A stretch of 64,000 nucleotides of DNA from Lewinellaceae bacterium. Its GTDB lineage: Bacteria; Bacteroidota; Bacteroidia; Chitinophagales; Saprospiraceae. The translations under genes and the position numbers were made by a program. How positions within the stretch are numbered: position 1 is the stretch's first letter; every line of letters begins with the position of its first letter. Below are positions 8,587 through 16,703 of this stretch, in pieces. The notes beneath the pieces were generated by a model. That model ran no database searches. It was not told the DNA's origin and saw nothing but the letters and a program-made list of their open reading frames with translations. The stretch covers positions 992,001-1,056,000 of the forward strand of contig JACJXX010000002.1 in NCBI GenBank assembly GCA_020636435.1. Reading direction: 5' to 3'.

Positions 8587-9168
8587 TTACTGAAGCACAA
8601 TATCTTTCTCTTCCACCATTTTGCGGATATTGATCAGGGCGTAGCGCATGCGGCCCAGAGCAGTATTGATGCTCACCCGGGTCAGCTTGGCGATTTCCTT
8701 GAAGCTCATATCGGCGTAGTGGCGCAGGATGACGACCTCTCGCTGTTCGGGAGGAAGCATGTCTACCAATGCCCGGACCTTGTCGTGGGTCTGGCTGCGG
8801 ATGATGCGCTGTTCGGCGTTGTCATCCGTCACCTGAAGCACGTCGAAGATGTCGAAAGTTTCCGTCGGAGATACCTTGGGCCGGCGCTTGGTGCGGCGGA
8901 AATAGTCTACGCACATGTTGTAGGAAATACGAAGCGCCCACTGCAGGAATTTGCCCTCGTGGTTGTATTTCCCCTTGCGCAGGGTATCTATGATCTTGAT
9001 GAAAACTTCCTGGAAAATATCTTCAGCCAGGCTTTGGTCTTTGACGAAAAGATAGATGGAGGTATAAATCTTCTGCTGATGGCGGTTCAGCAATTCCTCG
9101 AAGGAGCGTTCATCACCCTCCAGATAGCGGCCAATAAGCTGCTGGTCATTAAGCGGCGTAACTTGCAT
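8587..9168 (-). CDS. ECF-type RNA polymerase sigma factor
   Basis: A 193-residue group IV (ECF) sigma-70 factor. Region 2 is seen at about residues 25-95 (LLNRHQQKIY...DIFQEVFIKI...FLQWALRISYN). Region 4 is seen at about 135-185, with LPPEQREVVILRHYADMSFK followed by an E-I-A helix-turn-helix. Region 3 is absent, as is normal. No anti-sigma factor gene is adjacent, so its regulation is not visible. It is followed by an intrinsic terminator and preceded by a 470-bp AT-rich gap that probably holds its promoter. Confidence 0.92.
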   Translation of the reverse strand: MQVTPLNDQQLIGRYLEGDERSFEELLNRHQQKIYTSIYLFVKDQSLAEDIFQEVFIKIIDTLRKGKYNHEGKFLQWALRISYNMCVDYFRRTKRRPKVSPTETFDIFDVLQVTDDNAEQRIIRSQTHDKVRALVDMLPPEQREVVILRHYADMSFKEIAKLTRVSINTALGRMRYALINIRKMVEEKDIVLQ

Positions 9169-9640
9169 AACTAAATAATGTTTGCGTTATGGGATCTTAT
9201 GTAAGCAATTATTTAGTGTAGAAGTTACTTTCGATAGACTATCTGTTTGGTGAAAAATAATGGTGATGAAGCGTGATATATAATGATGGCGTAAATATAA
9301 AGGCAAATTATCGGAATTGCGAATATAAACTGCATTTTTTTTCAAACCTTAACAGAAAATTAACCGGCCGTACAAAATAAATCTTAAACTCAAGGAGCTT
9401 TTGCCGCAATTTTGCTAAAAAAATTAAGAAATGGCAGGACTAAATTAGAAAAACGGCTTATTTTTCAAAATAAAAAATTGCGTTTAAGCGAAGCCGGCTT
9501 TTTTTAGCGTTGTGAAAACGATCGGCAAGCTATATTAAAAATGCTGAAAGGAAAAAGGGGGGAAGGTGAAGAAATGGCAAATGGGGGATTCGTGGAGCCG
9601 TGAACCGTGAATCCGTGGAGCCATCCATGCCCCATCTCCC
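9169..9640. other. AT-rich intergenic region without a gene
   Basis: About 470 bp between hemB (downstream end) and the sigma factor gene (upstream end). The part near the sigma gene is very AT-rich and is the likely promoter region. Near 9590-9625 a GTGAACCGTGAATCCGTGGAG-like stretch is short and partly repetitive. I see no ORF of interest, RNA gene or convincing hairpin. Confidence 0.6.
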
Positions 9641-10633
9641 CTACCCTTTCACCATCTCCGCAAAGTCCTTCGCAAAATAAGTAATGATCACATCTGCGCC
9701 GGCGCGCCGAATGCTGAGCAAGGTCTCCGGCATAGCCTGTTCATAATCGAGCCAGCCGTTGCGGCAGGCGGCCAGGAGCATGGCGCATTCCCCGCTGACG
9801 TGGTAGGCGGCGATGGGCAGCTCGAAGCTTTGTTTCATGAGCAAGATCACGTCCAGGTAGTTGAGCGCGGGCTTGACCATGAGGAAGTCGGCGCCTTCCA
9901 TCGTGTCGAGCTCTCCTTCGATGAGGGCCTCCCTGCGGTTGGCGGGGTTCATCTGGTAGGTTTTCTTGTCCTTCGGAATATCCTCATCGCTTTCCTTCGG
10001 GGCGCTGTCCAGCGCATCGCGGAAGGGGCCGTAGAAAGCGCTGGCGTACTTGGCTGTGTAGGCCATGATGCCGGTGTTGTTGTATCCCTCTTCATCCAGC
10101 GCAATACGGATGGCCTCCACCCGCCCGTCCATCATGTCGGAAGGGCCCAGGATATCGAAGCCGGCCTCGGCCTGCGCCAGGGCCATTTTCTGCAGGATGT
10201 GCAGGGTCTCGTCGTTGACGACCTCTCCCTCGTATACAAAGCCGTCGTGGCCGTCGGAGCTGTAGGGGTCCATGGCCACATCGCTGATCAGGCAGGATTC
10301 CGGGAAGCGGGCCTTGATTTCCCGCGCGGCTTTCAGGTAGAAATTGTCGTCGCTGAAGCTGTGGTTGGCCCGTTTATCTTTAAGGTTGTCGGCGATTTTA
10401 GGAAAGGCGATGAAGCTTTTTACGCCCAGCTCCATACAACTTTCAATGTCCCGCAGCGCTTCGTCGGTAGACAGTCGAAAGCTGCCCGGGAGAGAGGAAA
10501 TCTCCTCCCGGATGCCTTTTCCGCCTACGAGAAATAAAGGTTGCACCAGGTGCTCCGGGCTGAGGCGGGTTTCCTGCGCCAGCCCCCGGATGGCGGCGCT
10601 GCGCCGGTTTCGTCTTGGCCTTCTCAACATCAT
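9641..10633 (-). CDS. hemB: Delta-aminolevulinic acid dehydratase (porphobilinogen synthase)
   Basis: Condenses two 5-aminolevulinate molecules to porphobilinogen in cytosolic haem/tetrapyrrole synthesis. It has 330 residues, the usual length. The two Schiff-base lysines are in AYTAKYASAFYGPFRDA and FLMVKPALNYLD. The metal-site loop reads DVAMDPYSSDGHDG, which is Asp-rich rather than the Cys-rich loop of zinc enzymes, so this is the magnesium-type, zinc-independent class. Its ATG overlaps the yidD stop by 4 bp (ATGA), so the two are translationally coupled. The start could be either of two adjacent ATG codons. Confidence 0.96.
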   Translation of the reverse strand: MMLRRPRRNRRSAAIRGLAQETRLSPEHLVQPLFLVGGKGIREEISSLPGSFRLSTDEALRDIESCMELGVKSFIAFPKIADNLKDKRANHSFSDDNFYLKAAREIKARFPESCLISDVAMDPYSSDGHDGFVYEGEVVNDETLHILQKMALAQAEAGFDILGPSDMMDGRVEAIRIALDEEGYNNTGIMAYTAKYASAFYGPFRDALDSAPKESDEDIPKDKKTYQMNPANRREALIEGELDTMEGADFLMVKPALNYLDVILLMKQSFELPIAAYHVSGECAMLLAACRNGWLDYEQAMPETLLSIRRAGADVIITYFAKDFAEMVKG

Positions 10634-10881
10634 TTTTCTGCTTTTATTTTTTTAGGATTTTTCGGAACCGGGTCATATCCGTGAGGCCCCCAGGGATGGC
10701 ATTTGAAAATGCGCTTCAACCCCAGCCAGCCTCCCTTCAGGACGCCCCACTCCTCAATGGCTCCGATCATATAATGGGAGCAGGTGGGTTTGAAACGGCA
10801 GGTAGGGCCCAGCATTGGGGAAATGGCCATCTGATAGAACCGGATCGGCAATATGAATATTTTTTTGAGTATTCGATTCAT
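10630..10881 (-). CDS. yidD: Membrane protein insertion efficiency factor YidD
   Basis: An 83-residue YidD/UPF0161 protein that assists YidC-dependent membrane protein insertion at the inner face of the cytoplasmic membrane. The family core is complete: YQMAISPMLGPTCRF, then PTCSHYMIGAIEEWG, then GLKRIFKCHPW and GYDPVP, with the three conserved Cys. The Lys-rich tail overlaps the hemB start by 4 bp. Pairing with hemB rather than rnpA/yidC is unusual relative to Proteobacteria but known among Bacteroidota genomes. Confidence 0.95.
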   Translation of the reverse strand: MNRILKKIFILPIRFYQMAISPMLGPTCRFKPTCSHYMIGAIEEWGVLKGGWLGLKRIFKCHPWGPHGYDPVPKNPKKIKAEK

Positions 10882-10901
10882 TGGTTCTGATTGTTCGCCA
10901 A

Positions 10902-11426
10902 TTAAAACTCCGCCTGCTTAACCGTATCTCCTTTTTGAAAAAGAAGCAGCCCCTTTTTCCTGCCCGGGCCAGTAATGCTGACCAGGTTCTTCTGGTCTTC
11001 AAAAGCATCCATCAGGATGCTGTTGTCCACCTTCAGAATCCTCAGCGTGGAGACGCCTGTGATCTCCAGATAGCACCACACTGCCGCCAGGTCTTCCGAA
11101 ACTTCTTTGCCGATAAAGGCATAATTTTGCTCCTTGCCGTTGACCTCGAAGCGAAAGTGCTGCTGAAGATAGCGGTATATGTATCGTTCAGCCTGCTCGT
11201 CTTCCTTTTGGGTGCAGATGAACAGCTTGTCGGCCCCTTGCCGGCGCAGCGCCTCCTCCAGGTCGTCGATAAACAGGTGCAGGCTCATCTGCAGGGCCTG
11301 CTCGCCCTCGTTGTATTCCACCAGGCACTTGCTGACGTGGAAGTCGTGGTCGCCAGCCTTCACGCCGGGAGCATCCACAGAAAAAGAACAAATCGCCAGT
11401 ATCGGCAACAAAATGATCGCTTTCAT
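10902..11426 (-). CDS. DUF6702-family exported protein
   Basis: A 174-residue protein with a short N-terminal signal peptide, followed by HDFHVSKCLVEYNEGEQALQ and a middle region of alternating beta strands. It matches the Bacteroidota DUF6702 family, which often lies next to HupE/UreJ-like genes and peptidases. The next gene upstream here is indeed HupE/UreJ-like. Function is unknown. It lies 20 bp upstream of yidD on the same strand, so it is probably co-transcribed with yidD-hemB. Confidence 0.75.
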   Translation of the reverse strand: MKAIILLPILAICSFSVDAPGVKAGDHDFHVSKCLVEYNEGEQALQMSLHLFIDDLEEALRRQGADKLFICTQKEDEQAERYIYRYLQQHFRFEVNGKEQNYAFIGKEVSEDLAAVWCYLEITGVSTLRILKVDNSILMDAFEDQKNLVSITGPGRKKGLLLFQKGDTVKQAEF

Positions 11427-11519
11427 AAGTCCGCTTTATCCTTATTTTATCAACAATCGAGCAATGGAACCATCCAACAATTTAACAATGAAACCATCTA
11501 ACCATAAAACCATCCCCCC

Positions 11520-12122
11520 CTATGGCACCCGCTCCAGCGCCATCACCAAAGCCAGCCCAAAAGCCGAACCGGAGACAAAAACATTCCACTCCCTTTGTTT
11601 TACCTTCAGGAGGTAGAGGGCGATAAACGACAGGCACAATACGGCAGCCACGATAGCCAGTTGCCCCAGTTCCACGCCTATATTAAACGCCAGCAGTTGG
11701 GTTACCAGTTCGCCTTCCTCTCCCGGGAGCAGGCTGGAGCGTAGAAAATTGGAGAACCCCATGCCGTGAATGAGGCCGAAAAAAAGCGCAAACAGATAAT
11801 TTAGCCGCAGGCTGAGGCTGAGCGTGTTCAGTTGGCTTTCTTCCTTGTGAACCAGCACATTGTAGAGGGCGGTAGCCAGAATAGTCAGCGGAATCAGAAA
11901 TTCTACCCAGGCGGAGTTTACGGGGATGATGTCCAGCGCCGCCAGGGCCAGGGTCAGGGAATGGCCCAGGGTGAAGGCCGTCACCAGCAGCGCCACCTTC
12001 CGCCATTCCCGAATCCGGTAGATGGCGCAGAGGGCTACGACAAAAAGGATGTGGTCATACCCTTTCAGGTCGGCAATATGGCCAAACCCCAGTTGTAAAT
12101 AAGCGCTGAAAACCGACTGCAT
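11520..12122 (-). CDS. HupE/UreJ-family membrane protein
   Basis: About 200 residues with six or seven transmembrane helices. The family signatures are GFGHIADLKGYDHILF near the N terminus, FTLGHSLTLALA, and FGLIHGMGFSNFLR; the His and Asp residues in these are conserved and may bind metal (nickel or copper in relatives). I chose ATG 12122 rather than the first in-frame start (12179), because the extra 19 residues are basic and lie before the membrane region. It is the first gene of the minus-strand group ending in hemB. The transported substrate cannot be told from sequence. Confidence 0.85.
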   Translation of the reverse strand: MQSVFSAYLQLGFGHIADLKGYDHILFVVALCAIYRIREWRKVALLVTAFTLGHSLTLALAALDIIPVNSAWVEFLIPLTILATALYNVLVHKEESQLNTLSLSLRLNYLFALFFGLIHGMGFSNFLRSSLLPGEEGELVTQLLAFNIGVELGQLAIVAAVLCLSFIALYLLKVKQREWNVFVSGSAFGLALVMALERVP

Positions 12123-12205
12123 GGACTTTTTGCGTAAAAGTATAACTTTTTCCAGCCATCTGCGTAAAAGTGCAGGCAACTGTTCAGTTTAAGGCATGAA
12201 ATACA

Positions 12206-12296
12206 CCTGGCGCAAAATTTTGTAGGCTTTTCCTGCTGGAACCCCTTCTCATTCCCCTCGGGAGGGGAAGGGTGGCTTACAAAATTTTGCGCCAGG
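12206..12296. repeat. 91-bp inverted-repeat element
   Basis: The arms at 12206-12227 and 12275-12296 match at 21 of 22 positions (CCTGGCGCAAAATTTTGTA and its complement). The centre is a second palindrome (CCCCTC/GAGGGG). No ORF is inside and no clear target duplication is seen. It lies between divergent genes, so it is not an obvious terminator. It looks like a MITE-type element or a large cruciform. Confidence 0.65.
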
Positions 12297-12662
12297 CGTC
12301 ATACAATCATGATGCTGAATAGCCATAAGTGCAGAAAGTTAGAGAGGCCTATAAATGTCAAATAACGGTTAAATCAATATTAATTTTTCAAATTTCTGTT
12401 TTTTCCTCTTCTATTTCCTCCGTTGCTTTCCAAAAAATCATTAAATTTACCTTCTATCGAAAAGACGGCCCTCCAGAAGGTTTGGCTTTGCGGCCAGATT
12501 TGTTATCCCCCCCCTCATGGTGTAAATACTATTAGAAAATTATCGCCAGCGGCTTAATATTAGCACTACCCCCCACTTGTAGGCAGGCTTGCCCTGCGCC
12601 TGAGCCTCTGGCAGCTGCTTAGAATATCAACTAACTTTTATAAACCAAAACGCCATTCGCGC
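12297..12662. other. Intergenic leader of the T9SS cargo gene
   Basis: A gap of 366 bp with no convincing ORF. It is AT-rich up to about 12560 and contains a C-run near 12508-12515. It must hold the promoter of the large secreted-protein gene, but I could not pick a confident Bacteroidota -33/-7 pair. Confidence 0.5.
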
Positions 12663-15600
12663 ATGAGACACTTTTCCAAATTATTTTGCTTATTACTGGC
12701 ATTCGCGCTGGCCAGCAGCGCCAATGCGCAGTTGAGCGCAGGGGACATTGCCTTCGTCAGTTTTGACGCAGACGATCCCGATGCCTTTTCATTCCTGGCT
12801 CTAACTACAATCACACCGGGGACGGTGATCAAATTTACCGACAACGGCTGGATTGCTTCCACCGGCAGTTTCCGGCCTAATGAGGGGATTTGGGCTGTTG
12901 AATTCACCTCCGAAATAACGTGCGGGACGGAAATCCAGGTGACTGCCGGCGGCCCGACGGACCTCCAGGGAACATCGGTTGGCGCCCTGACTGCCTCGGG
13001 GAGCCTGTTGTTGAGCAGCAGCGGCGACCAAATCCTGGCTTACCAGGGTGATGAGGCCACTCCTTCCTTCATTGCCGCCGTAAACTTCGACGGCACCGGA
13101 TGGGCGGCGGACGCAACGAGTTCGTCTACTTCTGCGGTGCCGGCTGGCCTGGTCAACGGCACCACGGCTGTAGACCTTGGGGAGATAGACAATGCTCAGT
13201 ACAGCTGCGTTTTCGAAAGCGGAAGCAAAGCCGACCTGCTCGCGGCGATAAACAACGGCTCCAACTGGTTGGGCAGCGATTCTTCAAAACAGGTGCCCGC
13301 CAGCTGCTTGTTCGCCCCAACTGATTGCAGCGGAGGGCCAGGCGACGGCGGCGGCAGCATGCAGCTGAACCCGGGCGACATCGCTTTTGTAAGTTTCGAT
13401 TCGGACGATCCCGATGCGTTTTCCTTTGTAGCCCTGGCCCCGATCCCATCTGGCACGGTCATCAAGTTTACCGATAATGGCTGGGTGGCCTCCACCGGCA
13501 GCTTCCGGGCTACCGAAGGCATCTGGATCGTTGGGTTTACTTCCGACATTGCCTGCGGAACCGAAGTCGTGGTCACGGCCAGCGGCCCCACCGATGTTCA
13601 GGGCGCCTCCCTTGGCTCTCTGACCACTTCCGGCAGTTTAGCCTTAGGCACCAGCGGCGACCAAATCCTGGCCTACCAGGGCGATGACGCTGCTCCCGCC
13701 TTTGTCGCCGCCATCAATTTTGACGGCCCCGGATGGACAGCGGATGCGACGACTTCCTCTACTTCGGCAGTGCCCGCCGGTTTGACCGACGGCATGACGG
13801 CCCTCAACCTGGGCGAAATAGACAATGCCCGGTATGGTTGCAGCGTGGAAAGCGGAACCGTTTCCAGCCTGCTCGCGGCCATCAACACTGCCGGCAACTG
13901 GGTGTTGGACAATGCTGTCAGCCAGGTGCCGGCCGGCTGCCTGTTCGCGCCCTCCGGTTGCGGTGGCGGCGGCAATGGCGGCGGCGGTTGTGCCGAACTC
14001 TTCATCTCCGAGTATATTGAGGGTTCCAGTTTTGACAAATACATAGAAGTATATAACCCCACCGCCGGCCCGGTCGACCTGGCCAATTACGAATTGAGGT
14101 TGTACAGCAACGGCAGTTCTGCTCCCTTCAGTTCCAGCCTGGCTGCCGGCGGCGTGCTGCCCAGTGGCGGCGTAATGGTCTTTAAAAACGGCCAGGCCGC
14201 AGGTTTTTCCGGCGGAGTAGCCATCAACGCCGTCAACTTCAACGGCGACGACGCGGTCGAACTCTTCAATGCGGCAACCGGAATGACGGCGGATATTTTC
14301 GGCGTCATCGGCACCGACCCCGGAAGCGCCTGGACGGCGCCCGGCTATTCTACCCAGGACAGAACCCTGAGAAGAGTGGCCTCCGTCTCGCAAGGCGTAA
14401 CCATGAACCCGGCTGGCCCTGACTTCCCAACGTTAACTACTGAGTGGGAAGCCTTCCCCAACAACACCTTCGACGGCCTGGGCTTCCACGTCAGCGATTG
14501 CGTCGTCGACGCCTCTTGCCTGATCACCAGCGTGACGGTCAACGCCACCACCGGTTGCCAGGATGATGGTTCCGACAGCCAGGACGACGATTACTACCTG
14601 GCCGACGTAACCGTATCCGTCACCAATGCACCCACAACCGGCTATCTGGAACTGTACGGCCCCAACGGGTTTATTGCTAAGATCTCCGCCGCCTCCATTG
14701 CCGGCGGCGAAGCAGTGTTCGCCGATGTCGAGCTTCCGGCCAATACCCTGCCGGTCATGGTCACGGCTTCTTTCACGGCCGAAGATTGTTCGAAGGACGG
14801 GTTCGGCCCGGCCGTTTACCCCTGTTCCCTGCCCGAGTGCACGCCGGTGATCAACGAGCTGGACTACAACAACCCCGATACCGACGACCGCGAATTTGTC
14901 GAGTTGTACAACCCCTGCAACAAGCCCATCAACCTGGCCGACTACTCCCTGATCTTTGTGAACGGCGCCAATGGCCAGATCTATGGCGACTTCCAGTTGC
15001 CGTCCGTCATGCTTGCCCCAGGCAGGTTCTTCGTCATCTGCGGCAACGGCGCCACTACGCCCAACTGCGACCTGGACGTTTCCCCCAACACCAACCTCAT
15101 CCAGAATGGCGACCCGGACGCCGTGGCCCTGCTCTACATCAGCGCCATTGCTGATGCAGTAAGCTACGAGGGTTCCACCACCGGTTTCACGGAAGGTTCC
15201 GGCGACAACCTGGTGGATCCGCCGACCCCGCTTCGGGGCATCGGCCGGTACGTAGACGGGGTGGATACCGACCAGAACAACGCCGACTTCCTCGTTCAGT
15301 GCATCACGCCGGGCGAGCCGAATGTCAGCTCCAGCGACAACTGCGGCATTCCCGGAGACTTCACTGTCGCCAATATCGGATGCGAAGGCTTCTTCAACGA
15401 CGCCACCTACGACAGTTACTCCGACACCTACTACATCAGCTCGACCTGCGGCCACACCTACGGCGGTTATGACCAGCTGACCTTTGTCGGTACGCAAACC
15501 TGCAATGACGCCAAGATCAGCGCCAAGATCACCAGTGTTTTACCGAGCACCGGTTTTGCGGGCATCACCATGCACGAATCCGCTACTCCGGGCGCCCGGA

Positions 15601-16211
15601 GGATGTCTATCGTCCGCTATGCGAACGGCCAGAAGTACGTAGAATTCCGGCCCTACCAGAATGCGCCGTATTACCTCTACTGGCTGCCGTCTTATACCAT
15701 GTTCGCCGATTACGTCCGCATCACGCGGAACGGCGACTATTTCTTCGCCGCCGTATCCTTTGACGGCAACTCCTGGATGACCATCTACCAGCAATACATG
15801 GGCGGCATGCCGGCCTGTGTGCAAACCGGCATGATCGTCTCCAGCTACTACAATGGCTTGACGACCAACGCCGTCTTTGACGATGTGGTGATCTCCGGTT
15901 CCGGAAGCATGCTGCCCCGGCCGGCCGGCCCGGCAACCGTCGCCAACGATGAGCCGGTGGCCTTCAACGTTTTCCCCAACCCGGTGGTGGACGAATTGTC
16001 GGTCACGATCGACAATGCCCCGGCCGAAGAAGCGGCGATCAGCATCCTGGCCCTCGATGGCCGGGAACTGTACCGCGGCGTGCACAACATCAACGGCAAT
16101 ACGGTGAACCTGCAACTGTCCGGCCTGGAAATGACGGCGGGGATGTACATCCTCACGGTCAATACCGGCAAAGAAGTGCTGACGAAACGGTTTGTGAAGG
16201 CCAATCCTTAG
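12663..16211 (+). CDS. Large secreted lamin-tail-domain protein with T9SS sorting signal
   Basis: A 1182-residue exported protein. Residues 1-23 are a signal peptide ending SANAQ. Residues about 24-220 and 235-430 are two near-identical copies of one domain, each opening with G-D-I-A-F-V-S-F and containing a VIKFTDNGW motif. Gly-rich linkers follow each copy. Lamin-tail domains start near residue 443 (LFISEYIEGSSFDKYIEVYN) and 726 (PVINELDYNNPDTDDREFVE). A concanavalin-like/DUF1349-type beta domain covers about 905-1075. Residues 1101-1182 form a T9SS type A sorting domain (FNVFPNPVVDEL...GMYILTV...KRFVK). It is probably exported across the outer membrane and anchored or released at the cell surface, perhaps as an adhesin or scaffold. 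No catalytic motif is seen. Confidence 0.88.
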   Translation: MRHFSKLFCLLLAFALASSANAQLSAGDIAFVSFDADDPDAFSFLALTTITPGTVIKFTDNGWIASTGSFRPNEGIWAVEFTSEITCGTEIQVTAGGPTDLQGTSVGALTASGSLLLSSSGDQILAYQGDEATPSFIAAVNFDGTGWAADATSSSTSAVPAGLVNGTTAVDLGEIDNAQYSCVFESGSKADLLAAINNGSNWLGSDSSKQVPASCLFAPTDCSGGPGDGGGSMQLNPGDIAFVSFDSDDPDAFSFVALAPIPSGTVIKFTDNGWVASTGSFRATEGIWIVGFTSDIACGTEVVVTASGPTDVQGASLGSLTTSGSLALGTSGDQILAYQGDDAAPAFVAAINFDGPGWTADATTSSTSAVPAGLTDGMTALNLGEIDNARYGCSVESGTVSSLLAAINTAGNWVLDNAVSQVPAGCLFAPSGCGGGGNGGGGCAELFISEYIEGSSFDKYIEVYNPTAGPVDLANYELRLYSNGSSAPFSSSLAAGGVLPSGGVMVFKNGQAAGFSGGVAINAVNFNGDDAVELFNAATGMTADIFGVIGTDPGSAWTAPGYSTQDRTLRRVASVSQGVTMNPAGPDFPTLTTEWEAFPNNTFDGLGFHVSDCVVDASCLITSVTVNATTGCQDDGSDSQDDDYYLADVTVSVTNAPTTGYLELYGPNGFIAKISAASIAGGEAVFADVELPANTLPVMVTASFTAEDCSKDGFGPAVYPCSLPECTPVINELDYNNPDTDDREFVELYNPCNKPINLADYSLIFVNGANGQIYGDFQLPSVMLAPGRFFVICGNGATTPNCDLDVSPNTNLIQNGDPDAVALLYISAIADAVSYEGSTTGFTEGSGDNLVDPPTPLRGIGRYVDGVDTDQNNADFLVQCITPGEPNVSSSDNCGIPGDFTVANIGCEGFFNDATYDSYSDTYYISSTCGHTYGGYDQLTFVGTQTCNDAKISAKITSVLPSTGFAGITMHESATPGARRMSIVRYANGQKYVEFRPYQNAPYYLYWLPSYTMFADYVRITRNGDYFFAAVSFDGNSWMTIYQQYMGGMPACVQTGMIVSSYYNGLTTNAVFDDVVISGSGSMLPRPAGPATVANDEPVAFNVFPNPVVDELSVTIDNAPAEEAAISILALDGRELYRGVHNINGNTVNLQLSGLEMTAGMYILTVNTGKEVLTKRFVKANP

Positions 16212-16287
16212 AGAATAAAGGCTCCGATTTGGGCATTCTGTAATGCCCGAACTGCAAGGCCTCAGGATTGAATAGAAACAATACAGC

Positions 16288-16315
16288 GAAGGGCTGCCCG
16301 CAAAGGCGGCCCTTC
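16288..16315 (+). terminator. Hairpin after the T9SS cargo gene
   Basis: Stem GAAGGGCTGCC / GGCGGCCCTTC with one internal mismatch and a 6-base loop, followed by CTGTTTT. It sits 77 bp after the stop codon and is the likely intrinsic terminator. The rest of 16212-16673 holds no supported gene. Confidence 0.6.
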
Positions 16316-16432
16316 CTGTTTTGACGGGCAGGCTTTTCTGTTTGCAACGGCAGTTTTTTTCGAAGCAACATTGTTGTTTTCGCAGGACTTGTTTAACTTG
16401 GGGGCGGGATGGAAGGTAGCGGGCAGGAGGTG

Positions 16433-16460
16433 TTTGTAAACGGTTGTAATCGTTTACAAA
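16433..16460. promoter_or_regulatory. Perfect 10-bp inverted repeat, operator-like
   Basis: TTTGTAAACG at 16433-16442 and its exact complement CGTTTACAAA at 16451-16460 flank an 8-base spacer. The spacing suits a dimeric regulator. It lies 215 bp before the first integron cassette boundary. No regulator gene is adjacent, so its role is unproven. Confidence 0.4.
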
Positions 16461-16675
16461 TGGATGGAGTGAGGGGAGATTTTTGTATTTTTGAAGAAAA
16501 GAAGGCAGCAGGCACAGGCGAGTCCTTCACCTATAATTTTTTGGCATACGTATGGGCAAAAACTGCTGACCTAGGAGTTAAAACTTTGATAATCAGGAAA
16601 TAAGGCGATATGCTTTTGAAAGCGGGAGGGGTTTTGCGAATACGGAAATATAAACGAAATCGTTGATAGCCACAT

Positions 16676-16684
16676 GTTAGGTGC
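16676..16684 (+). other. Left boundary of the cassette array (GTTAGGTGC core)
   Basis: GTTAGGTGC matches the integron crossover consensus GTTRRRY in its first seven bases. It is also the exact reverse complement of the R'' box GCACCTAAC at 19048-19056 that ends the same cassette. Upstream (16600-16675) there is no attC-type hairpin, so this may be an attI-type site or a secondary insertion point. No integron integrase gene is next to it. Confidence 0.7.
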
Positions 16685-16703
16685 AAAAAATAATAAACCG
16701 ACA

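Noticed and set aside
14433..15497. 354-residue open frame on the minus strand
   Set aside because: Antisense to the secreted lamin-tail protein, whose signal peptide, repeats and T9SS tail are convincing.
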